NCBI GenBank assembly: GCA_050955065.1
Contig: JBPBQT010000319.1
Location: forward strand, 1-7,376
Reading direction: 5' to 3'
Length of the DNA: 7,376 nucleotides
Source of the DNA: Robbsia sp050955065
GTDB taxonomy: Bacteria; Pseudomonadota; Gammaproteobacteria; Burkholderiales; Burkholderiaceae
Below the pieces are notes generated by a model. The model did no database searches. It was not told the origin of the DNA and saw only the letters and a program-made list of their open reading frames with translations. The number at the start of each line of letters is the position of its first letter. The stretch's first letter is position 1. Position numbers and translations under genes: made by a program. Shown one piece after another: positions 1 through 5,941 of this stretch.

Positions 1-600
1 CGGCAGCTCGAACTGGGCGCCAAATACGACTGGCATGACCGGATCAGCTTCACGGCGGCCGTGTTCTCGATCAGCAAGCCGTTCGAATACGCGCGGCCGG
101 ACGACAGCGAATACGGTTACACGTACACGCAGCGTGGTACCGAGCGCCATCAGGGAATCGAACTGGGCGCCGCCGGCCGCGCCACCGAGCGTCTCACGCT
201 CACCGCCAGTGTCGCCGCCATCCGCGCGCGCGCCGACGACACCGGCTCGGCCGCGTACGAGGGCCATCAGGTGATCAACGTGCCGAGCCTGCGCGTCGCC
301 CTGTATGGCGACTACGCGGTACCCGGCGTATCCGGGCTCGATCTGCTGGGCGGCGTCAACTTCAGCGGCAGCAAGCCCGCGAACGAGGAGGATACGGTGC
401 GCGTGCCGGCGTATTTCGTTTTCAACCTGGGCGCGCGGTACACGACTAAAATCGGCGGACATAAAACGGTCGTTCGATTATCGGTGGATAATCTGTTCAA
501 CAAATATTACTGGCAGGACAGCGGCGAGCAGCAGGGCGACGCCTATCTGTTCCTGGGCGCGCCGCGCACCGCGCGCCTGTCGCTGACCTACGATTTCTAG
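1..600 (+). CDS. TonB-dependent outer-membrane receptor, C-terminal part (5' end outside window)
   Basis: The frame is open from base 1 to the TAG at 598-600 and gives the last 199 residues of a TonB-dependent receptor. These proteins are 22-strand outer-membrane barrels that import siderophores, vitamins or cofactors using TonB energy. What is visible is all barrel: alternating polar and hydrophobic strands, the late-barrel motif VDNLFNKYYW (residues 162-171), then GAPRTARLSLTYDF ending in the C-terminal Phe that outer-membrane proteins use for BAM assembly. This ending is typical of siderophore receptors of the FhuA/FpvA type in Burkholderia-like bacteria. The plug and TonB box are off the left edge, so the ligand cannot be judged. 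The stop is 20 bp before the transporter-kinase gene, suggesting one operon and possibly a shared substrate. Bases 440-515 are visibly more AT-rich than their surroundings but encode the conserved motif. Confidence 0.93.
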   Translation, partial: RQLELGAKYDWHDRISFTAAVFSISKPFEYARPDDSEYGYTYTQRGTERHQGIELGAAGRATERLTLTASVAAIRARADDTGSAAYEGHQVINVPSLRVALYGDYAVPGVSGLDLLGGVNFSGSKPANEEDTVRVPAYFVFNLGARYTTKIGGHKTVVRLSVDNLFNKYYWQDSGEQQGDAYLFLGAPRTARLSLTYDF

Positions 601-620
601 AGCATGTTCAAGAACCGACG

Positions 621-2753
621 ATGTCCCCTATCGAGATAGTCGGCGTGCTGGTCAGCGCGCTGGCGATTGCGTTGACCGCGCGTCGCAAGATGGCCTGCTG
701 GCCTGTCGGACTGGTGTCCGTCGCCCTGTACGGCTGGATCTTCTACGATGCCCGCCTGTACTCGGACATGTTGTTGCAGGGAGCGTTCGCCGTCATGCAG
801 CTCTATGGCTGGTGGCGCTGGATGACGCCGGGCGGTGCCGATGCGCAGCGCGGCGAATCGGCGCCGCTGCGCATCCGCGCCGCTTCCTGGCGCACGCTGC
901 TGCCGGGACTGGTCGCCGGTGTCGTCGGCAGCATCGTGCTGGGCGGCGTGATGGACCGCTACACCGACGCCGCGTTACCCTGGGTGGACGCGACGCTGTC
1001 CGCGTTCAGTTTGGTCGCGCAATACTGGACGGCGCGCAAGTACATCGCCTCCTGGGCACTGTGGACGGTGGTGGACTGTTTCTATGTCGGTCTCTTCGTG
1101 TTCAAGGACCTGTATCCGACCTCGGCGCTGTACGCGTTCTTCGTTTTCCTGGCGCTGACCGGCTGGCGCGACTGGCGCCGCACACTGCTGCAGCAGGACG
1201 CCGGATCGACGCCGGGCACGCACCCGGTCGGCCGGCCGCACGCGGAGGCCGGACCGGGACCCCGCATGGGTGCAGACGCCCATGCCGTGGCGGGGGCCGG
1301 CGTCGCGGCCGGCATTGCAGGCGCTGCCGGAGCCAATACCGGAGCCAATACCGGAGCCAATACCGGAGCCGACGCCAGGATCCATGCCGATGCCGGGGGC
1401 CTTTCCGGCGCGATGCCGCCCATGGTCGCCAATGTCGCATCGTACGCCATGGCACCGGCGACGTCCCATTCCACTGCCGCGACGCGAGTGGGCGCTCCGG
1501 CATGCACGGCAGCCTCCGCCGCGGCGAACATGCCCGCGCAGGACGCGCGCGGCACGGGCAACGCGCCATGTGGTGCGCCGGCGAGCCTGCCGCGCGACGG
1601 CGGCGCGACCGGGCAGTTCGGCGTGCACGGCGCGGAGGTCGCCCGCGACTGGCCATTGATGAGCGTCGAGGAGGTCGCCCGCGTACTCGCGACCTATCCG
1701 GTCGAGGCGACGGTCACGGATCTGTCCTGGCACAGCCCGAGGCCGTTCGCCGCCGCCGCGCTGGCGACGTTGAGCGACGGCCGCGCGCTGTTCGTCAAAC
1801 GCCACGATGCGCGGCTGCGCGACACCGCCGCGCTGGCCGAGGAGCACTGCTTCATCGCGCACCTGGGCGGACGCGGCATTCCCGTGGCCGAGGTGCTGTC
1901 CGACCGGCGCGGCCGCACCGCGGTCGCGATCGGCGCATGGGTGTACGAGGTGCACCGCAGCGCCGACGGCCTCGATGCGTACCGCTGCACGATGTCGTGG
2001 GAACCGTTCAAGGCCATGTCGCACGCGTACGCGGCCGGCCGCGCGCTCGCGCGTCTGCATCGCGCCAGCGCAGGTTTTCAGGCGCAGGCGCGCGCGCCGC
2101 GGCTGCTGCTGTCGAGTTTTCGGGTGATCGGCGCGCCGGATCTGCTGGACGCGGCGCAGACGTGGATCGACGCCCAGCCGCTGCTGGCGAGCGCATTGGC
2201 GAAGCGCCCCTGGCGCGATGACCTGGCCGCCGTGATCGGCCCGTACCATGCGCGGCTCGCGCCGCTGCTGCCGGCGTTGCCGCCGTTGTGGACGCACGGC
2301 GACTGGCATGCGTCCAACCTGCTGTGGAGCCCCGAAGGCGAACCCGCCAAGGTGCGTTCCGTGCTCGATTTCGGCCTCGCCGACCGCACCTGCGCGGTCT
2401 ACGACCTCGCGCTCGCGATCGAGCGCAACACCATCGAATGGCTGGTCGAACCCGCCCGGCGTCGCGTGCACGCCGACCAGATCGACGCGCTCCTCGACGG
2501 CTATGCATCGGTCGCGCCGCTCGACGCGACCGACTACCGCGCGCTGGTGGCGCTGCTGCCGATCGTCCACACGGAATTCGCGTTGTCCGAGGTCGCGTAT
2601 TTCGACGGCATCCTGGACCTTCCCGCCGAAGCCGAAATCGCCTATTCGTCCTACCTGCTGGGGCATGCGCGATGGTTCGGCGAGCCCGCGGGCCGGGCGC
2701 TGCTCACCCAGCTGACCCGGCGCGGTCACGCGCTGGACGGTCCGGGTCGCTGA
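621..2753 (+). CDS. PnuC-family vitamin/nucleoside transporter fused to APH-like small-molecule kinase
   Basis: One open frame of 710 residues. Residues 1-190 are a full PnuC-family facilitator: about seven hydrophobic segments (near 5-20, 24-42, 48-66, 92-110, 121-138, 143-160, 167-181) with family-like stretches CWPVGLVSVALYGWIFYDARLY and LYSDMLLQ (about 26-53), WALWTVVD (145-152) and KDLYPTSALY (162-171). Basic residues lie after segments 1, 3, 5 and 7 (ARRK, RIR, TARK, WRDWRR), so the C-terminus should be cytoplasmic. Residues about 191-340 are an Ala/Gly-rich linker. Residues about 345-710 are an APH/choline-kinase-like domain: probable ATP lysine K393 (FVKRH), E407/E408, catalytic loop HGDWHASN (559-566, D561 and N566) and metal-binding DFG (583-585). 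The likely role is vitamin entry coupled to phosphorylation trapping. An APH fold favours thiamine (ThiK-like) over nicotinamide riboside, but the substrate is unproven. The first ATG fits the first membrane segment; the ribosome site is weak (AAGAA), suggesting coupling to the receptor gene. Confidence 0.9.
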   Translation: MSPIEIVGVLVSALAIALTARRKMACWPVGLVSVALYGWIFYDARLYSDMLLQGAFAVMQLYGWWRWMTPGGADAQRGESAPLRIRAASWRTLLPGLVAGVVGSIVLGGVMDRYTDAALPWVDATLSAFSLVAQYWTARKYIASWALWTVVDCFYVGLFVFKDLYPTSALYAFFVFLALTGWRDWRRTLLQQDAGSTPGTHPVGRPHAEAGPGPRMGADAHAVAGAGVAAGIAGAAGANTGANTGANTGADARIHADAGGLSGAMPPMVANVASYAMAPATSHSTAATRVGAPACTAASAAANMPAQDARGTGNAPCGAPASLPRDGGATGQFGVHGAEVARDWPLMSVEEVARVLATYPVEATVTDLSWHSPRPFAAAALATLSDGRALFVKRHDARLRDTAALAEEHCFIAHLGGRGIPVAEVLSDRRGRTAVAIGAWVYEVHRSADGLDAYRCTMSWEPFKAMSHAYAAGRALARLHRASAGFQAQARAPRLLLSSFRVIGAPDLLDAAQTWIDAQPLLASALAKRPWRDDLAAVIGPYHARLAPLLPALPPLWTHGDWHASNLLWSPEGEPAKVRSVLDFGLADRTCAVYDLALAIERNTIEWLVEPARRRVHADQIDALLDGYASVAPLDATDYRALVALLPIVHTEFALSEVAYFDGILDLPAEAEIAYSSYLLGHARWFGEPAGRALLTQLTRRGHALDGPGR
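1191..1640 (+). other. Low-complexity Ala/Gly-rich interdomain linker of the transporter-kinase fusion
   Basis: Codons about 191-340 of the fusion are dominated by Ala, Gly, Thr, Pro and scattered Met, with no membrane segment and no recognisable domain. PnuC proteins normally end, and APH kinases normally begin, close to the two borders, so this stretch is extra to both families. The frame stays open without any stop and remains GC-rich. An in-frame ATG at 1659-1661 (codon 347), just after the linker, could in principle start a separate kinase, but the nearest purine run (GGAGG, 1634-1638) is 20 bases upstream, too far for a normal ribosome site. The linker is therefore most simply read as a flexible tether. 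Confidence 0.75.
1329..1370 (+). repeat. 12-bp in-frame tandem repeat, 3.5 copies
   Basis: The unit GGAGCCAATACC occurs three times without mismatch (1329-1340, 1341-1352, 1353-1364), followed by a half copy GGAGCC (1365-1370). It encodes Gly-Ala-Asn-Thr three times, then Gly-Ala (codons 237-250) in the fusion linker. A 12-bp period keeps the frame at any copy number, so length variation by replication slippage would be tolerated. Confidence 0.95.
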
Positions 2754-2769
2754 AGCCCCGCGCCGACCC

Positions 2770-2795
2770 CGCCGCGTGGAGACGCTTCCGCGGCG
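2770..2795. terminator. Possible bidirectional hairpin terminator between convergent genes
   Basis: CGCCGCG (2770-2776) and CGCGGCG (2789-2795) are perfect inverted repeats around a 12-base loop, inside the 49-bp gap between the stop of the transporter-kinase gene (2753) and the stop of cysA (2803). The position is where a shared terminator for the two convergent operons is expected. There is no T-run on either side, so it is not a canonical intrinsic terminator and may only be a GC-rich chance hairpin. Confidence 0.35.
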
Positions 2796-2802
2796 AGGCC
2801 GC

Positions 2803-3960
2803 TCAGGCGTGCAGCGGACCGGTTTCACTCAGGTCGGTGTCCAGCGCCACGTCGCCGACGAAGACCCGCGCGCGCCGCGGCGACAGCACCAGCGCTTCGC
2901 CCTCCTGCAGCTGCATCGCCAGGAACACGCGTGCCGGCAACTGCGCCTCGATGATCGCGTCGCCGCTGACCGTGTCGGCGGGCAGGCCGGTGGTGATGGC
3001 CGAATCGCTGAGCAGTTCGAGCTTGGCGGTCGGGCCGACGACCACCGCGCGGCTGAAGCGCACGTTGATGCCGTGCAGCCCCGGCGCGGGCCGGGCGATG
3101 TCGAAATCGTGCGGACGGACGAATGCGGTCGCAGCGACAGCGGCCGGGTCGGCGCCCGGATGCGGCGGCGCCTGGAGCGTCTCCAGCGCGTAGTCGCCGA
3201 TCAGGATGCGGCCGTTCTCGCTGCGCCCCTGGAAGCGGTTCGCATCGCCCAGGAAGCCGTAGACGAAGGGACTCGCCGGGCGTTCCCACACGTCGCGCGG
3301 CGAGCCGCTCTGCTCGATCCGTCCGCGATTGATCACCACCACCCGGTCCGCCACCTCCAGCGCCTCTTCCTGATCGTGCGTGACGAAGATGCTGGTGACG
3401 TCGAGGTCCTCGTGCAGGCGCCGCAGCCAGCGGCGCAGTTCCTTGCGCACCTTCGCGTCGAGCGCGCCGAACGGCTCGTCGAGCAGCAGCACCTTCGGCT
3501 CGACGGCCAGCGCCCGCGCGAGCGCGATGCGCTGGCGCTGGCCGCCCGACAGCTGCGACGGGTAGCGGTCCGCGAGCCAGTCGAGCTGTACCAGCTTGAG
3601 CAGCGCGTGCACCTTGTCGCGGATCTCCGCCTTCGACGGCCGCTCGCCGCGCGGCTTGATCTTCAGGCCGAAGGCGACGTTGTCGAATACCGTCATGTGC
3701 CGGAACAGCGCGTAGTGCTGGAACACGAAACCCACCTGGCGCTCGCGCACGTGCACGTCGGTGCTGTCCTCGCCGGCGAACAGGATCTGGCCGCTGTCCG
3801 GCGCTTCGAGCCCGGCGATGATGCGCAGCAGCGTGGTCTTGCCGCAGCCCGAGGGGCCGAGCAGCGCGATCAGCTCGCCGGATTCGATATGCAGGCTGAC
3901 GTCGTCGAGCGCCTGGAAGTCGCCGAAGCGCTTGTTGATGTGCTGGACTTCGATGCTCAT
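2803..3960 (-). CDS. cysA: Sulfate/thiosulfate ABC transporter ATP-binding protein CysA
   Basis: The 385-residue product is the ATPase that drives sulfate/thiosulfate import through the CysT-CysW channel at the cytoplasmic face. All nucleotide-binding motifs are intact: Walker A GPSGCGKT (35-42), Q-loop Q81, signature LSGGQ (137-141), Walker B VLLLDEP (157-163) and switch histidine H195 (VTHDQEEA). The MSIEVQHINKRFG start and the GDANRFQG stretch (238-245), leading into a C-terminal TOBE-like regulatory domain, fit CysA rather than a generic importer ATPase; E. coli CysA is of similar length. The frame remains open far upstream, but the ATG at 3960 gives the family N-terminus and overlaps the cysW stop in an ATGA junction (3957-3960), implying translational coupling. 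It is the last gene of sbp-cysT-cysW-cysA; cysB, which follows cysA in many Burkholderia, is not here. Confidence 0.96.
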   Translation of the reverse strand: MSIEVQHINKRFGDFQALDDVSLHIESGELIALLGPSGCGKTTLLRIIAGLEAPDSGQILFAGEDSTDVHVRERQVGFVFQHYALFRHMTVFDNVAFGLKIKPRGERPSKAEIRDKVHALLKLVQLDWLADRYPSQLSGGQRQRIALARALAVEPKVLLLDEPFGALDAKVRKELRRWLRRLHEDLDVTSIFVTHDQEEALEVADRVVVINRGRIEQSGSPRDVWERPASPFVYGFLGDANRFQGRSENGRILIGDYALETLQAPPHPGADPAAVAATAFVRPHDFDIARPAPGLHGINVRFSRAVVVGPTAKLELLSDSAITTGLPADTVSGDAIIEAQLPARVFLAMQLQEGEALVLSPRRARVFVGDVALDTDLSETGPLHA

Positions 3961-4970
3961 GACGGTTCTCGTTTGGGGGCCGGCCGAGGGTTTGACAGCG
4001 GCTCCGCCGGCGCATTCGACAGCGGATCCGCCGGCGAACCCGCCGGCGCGAACGCGAGCGGCGACGGCAGGTCGTCGTCGCTCGGCCGCTCGCTGGGCAG
4101 CTCGGCGGTGCGGCGCAGTTCGCGCTCGTGCCGCCATTCGACCACCGACTTGATCAGCAGCGTCAGCAACGCGAGGAGCGCCAGCAGCGACGCGACCGCG
4201 AAGCCCGCCTGGATCTGGAACTGGTTGTAGAGGATCTCGACCTGTAGCGGGATCGTGTTGGTCTCGCCGCGCAGGTGGCCCGAGACCACCGATACCGCGC
4301 CGAACTCGCCCATCGCCCGGGCGTTGCACAGGATCACGCCGTACAGCAGTCCCCAGCGGATATTGGGCAGGGTCACATGCCAGAACGTCTGCCAGCCGCT
4401 CGCGCCCAGGACGATCGCCGCCTGTTCCTCGTCGCTGCCCTGCGCCTGCATCAGCGGGATCAGTTCGCGCGCGACCAGCGGCAGCGTCACGAACGCGGTG
4501 GCGATGACGATGCCCGGCACCGCGAAGATGATGCGGATGTTGTGGTCCATCAGCCAGGGACCGATCCAGCCCTGCGCGCCCAGCACCAGCACGTAGGACA
4601 GGCCGGCGACCACCGGCGAGATCGAGAAGGGCAGGTCGATCAGCGTCGTCAGCACCGCCTTGCCGCGAAACTCGAACTTGGCGATCGCCCAGGCCGCGGC
4701 CACGCCGAACACGACGTTCATCGGCACGCTGATCGCGGCGGTCAGCAGCGTGAGCTTGATCGCCGACCACGCGTCCGGGTCGGTCAACGCGTCGGTGTAC
4801 GCGCCGATGCCCTTGCGCAGGGCCTCGACGAAGACGGTGGCGAGCGGCAGCACCAGGAACAGCAGCACGAACAGCAGCGCGATGCCGATCAGCGCGTAGC
4901 GCACCCACGGCGCTTCGCTGGTGCCCGCGCCGGCACGCGCGGACGCGCGCGAGGAGGCGGCGGTTCTCAT
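3957..4970 (-). CDS. cysW: Sulfate ABC transporter permease CysW
   Basis: The 337-residue product is one of the two inner-membrane subunits of the sulfate/thiosulfate importer. About six hydrophobic segments run from residue 23 to 275, and the cytoplasmic EAA loop that docks on CysA is clear (about 181-202, EEQAAIVLGA ending VTLP). Segments such as DLPFSISPVVAGLSYVLV (112-129), NARAMGEFGAVSVVSGH (216-232) and TIPLQVEILYNQF (239-251) are typical of CysW and separate it from CysT. The start at 4970 sits in an ATGA overlap with the cysT stop; the region upstream in this frame belongs to cysT. Two oddities: an Ala/Ser/Arg-rich N-terminal tail of about 20 residues, and a Pro/Ala-rich C-terminal tail of about 50 residues (287-337) beyond the usual end, which contains a duplicated 8-residue unit. 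Confidence 0.95.
   Translation of the reverse strand: MRTAASSRASARAGAGTSEAPWVRYALIGIALLFVLLFLVLPLATVFVEALRKGIGAYTDALTDPDAWSAIKLTLLTAAISVPMNVVFGVAAAWAIAKFEFRGKAVLTTLIDLPFSISPVVAGLSYVLVLGAQGWIGPWLMDHNIRIIFAVPGIVIATAFVTLPLVARELIPLMQAQGSDEEQAAIVLGASGWQTFWHVTLPNIRWGLLYGVILCNARAMGEFGAVSVVSGHLRGETNTIPLQVEILYNQFQIQAGFAVASLLALLALLTLLIKSVVEWRHERELRRTAELPSERPSDDDLPSPLAFAPAGSPADPLSNAPAEPLSNPRPAPKREPS
3991..4036 (-). repeat. 24-bp direct duplication in the cysW 3' end
   Basis: Two near-identical 22-base blocks (3991-4012 and 4015-4036, two mismatches) lie at a 24-bp spacing. On the coding strand they encode PAEPLSN and PADPLSN, an 8-residue period in the Pro/Ala-rich tail of CysW. The period is a multiple of three and leaves the frame intact. 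Confidence 0.9.
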
Positions 4971-5935
4971 GCGGCGGCCCCCGAGCGCAGGCGCCGCTGC
5001 CAGGCCTGCAGGCCGTTGATCAGCAGCAGCAGCACGAACGACGTCACCATCAGCACGACGGCCACCGCCGACGCGCCCGCGTAGTCGAACTGCTCGAGCT
5101 TGACGAGGATCAGCAGCGGGGTGATCTCCGACACCATCGGCATGTTGCCGGCGATGAAGACCACCGAGCCGTATTCGCCGACGGCGCGCGCGAAGGCCAT
5201 CGCGAAGCCGGTCAGCAACGCCGGGGAGATCGCCGGCAGGATCACCCGGGTGAAGATCTGCAGCCGGGTGGCGCCCAGGCTCGCCGCGGCTTCCTCGAGT
5301 TCCGCCTCGGTGTCCTCCAGCACCGGCTGCACGGTGCGCACGACGAAGGGCAGGCTGATGAAGGTCAGCGCGACGACGATGCCGGCGGGGGTGTACGCGA
5401 GCTTGATGCCGAGCGGCTCCAGATACTGGCCCACCCAGCCGTTGCTGGCGAGGATCGCCGTCAGCGCGATGCCCGCGACGGCGGTCGGCAGCGCGAACGG
5501 CAGGTCGACCAGCGCGTCGACCAGACGCTTGCCGGGAAATTTGTAGCGCACCAGTACCCAGGCGATCAGCAGCCCGAACACCAGATTGATCAGCGCCGCG
5601 GCGAACGCGCAGCCGAACGTGACGCGGTAGGTGGCCAGCACCCGGGGCGAGGCGACCGCCGCGACGAATTCGGCCCAGCTCAGTCCGGCCGCCTTGATGA
5701 AGAGCGCGGACAACGGCACGAACACCATCAGGCACAGATAGAACAGGCTGTAGCCGAGCGTCAGGCCGAAGCCGGGCAGCACCCGCCGCTTGCGGCGCAC
5801 GCCGCGGGCGTGGCCCGGGCCGGGCGCGCCGGCCGCGCCGTCATATCCCGGCATGCGCCCGTTCGGAACAGGCCCGTCCGGGGCATCCCTGTCCGGGGTC
5901 TGCCCGCCCTTCATCCTTACGCCGCTCGTCCCCAT
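4967..5935 (-). CDS. cysT: Sulfate ABC transporter permease CysT (CysU)
   Basis: The 322-residue product is the partner of CysW in the membrane channel of the sulfate/thiosulfate importer. The core begins at RRVLPGFGLTLGYSLFYL (about 50-67), the usual CysT N-terminus, followed by about six membrane segments, DLPFALPTAVAGIAL (144-158), an EAA loop (about 212-234, EEAAASLGA ending VILP) and ARAVGEYGSVVFIAGN (249-264). The ATG at 5935 is 6 bp after the sbp stop, with AAGG about 10 bases upstream within the sbp end; in-frame ATGs at codons 8 and 28 are alternatives. From 5935 the protein carries an extra, polar, Pro/Gly-rich N-terminal tail of about 45-50 residues not seen in typical CysT. The stop overlaps the cysW start by four bases (4967-4970). 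Confidence 0.94.
   Translation of the reverse strand: MGTSGVRMKGGQTPDRDAPDGPVPNGRMPGYDGAAGAPGPGHARGVRRKRRVLPGFGLTLGYSLFYLCLMVFVPLSALFIKAAGLSWAEFVAAVASPRVLATYRVTFGCAFAAALINLVFGLLIAWVLVRYKFPGKRLVDALVDLPFALPTAVAGIALTAILASNGWVGQYLEPLGIKLAYTPAGIVVALTFISLPFVVRTVQPVLEDTEAELEEAAASLGATRLQIFTRVILPAISPALLTGFAMAFARAVGEYGSVVFIAGNMPMVSEITPLLILVKLEQFDYAGASAVAVVLMVTSFVLLLLINGLQAWQRRLRSGAAA
5837..5896 (-). repeat. Four degenerate 15-bp units encoding Pro-led pentapeptides in the CysT N-terminal tail
   Basis: Codons 14-33 of cysT read as PDRDA, PDGPV, PNGRM, PGYDG: proline at every fifth residue, followed by Asp, Asn or Gly. At DNA level the blocks around GTCCGG/GTTCGG recur every 15 bp, with many mismatches. 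The first two or three units look like an old tandem duplication; the fourth is weak. If translation starts at codon 28, most of the array would be untranslated. Confidence 0.6.
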
Positions 5936-5941
5936 CCGTCG

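Noticed and set aside
464..492. GATAAT at 487-492 considered as an internal promoter -10 for the transporter-kinase gene
   Set aside because: No acceptable -35 hexamer at the right distance, and the bases encode the conserved VDNLFNKYYW motif of the receptor.
1329..1370. Short repeat array considered as a CRISPR
   Set aside because: The copies are contiguous 12-bp units without spacers and lie in frame in a coding region.
1638..2753. Aminoglycoside resistance gene
   Set aside because: The APH fold is shared by many small-molecule kinases; fusion to a PnuC transporter and the absence of mobile elements argue for a vitamin or nucleoside substrate, not antibiotic resistance.
975..2828. Very long open frame on the minus strand (617 codons) opposite the transporter-kinase gene
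   Set aside because: Its product is Arg/Gly/Ala-rich with no recognisable domain, and the opposite strand encodes two clear protein families. It is a GC-driven antisense shadow.
2776..4230. 484-codon plus-strand open frame opposite cysA and cysW
   Set aside because: No domain features; the antisense strand holds all ABC ATPase motifs in order.
3961..4908. Upstream extension of the cysA frame beyond its ATG at 3960
   Set aside because: The extension overlaps cysW in another frame and reads as Arg-rich noise; the family N-terminus begins at the ATG at 3960.
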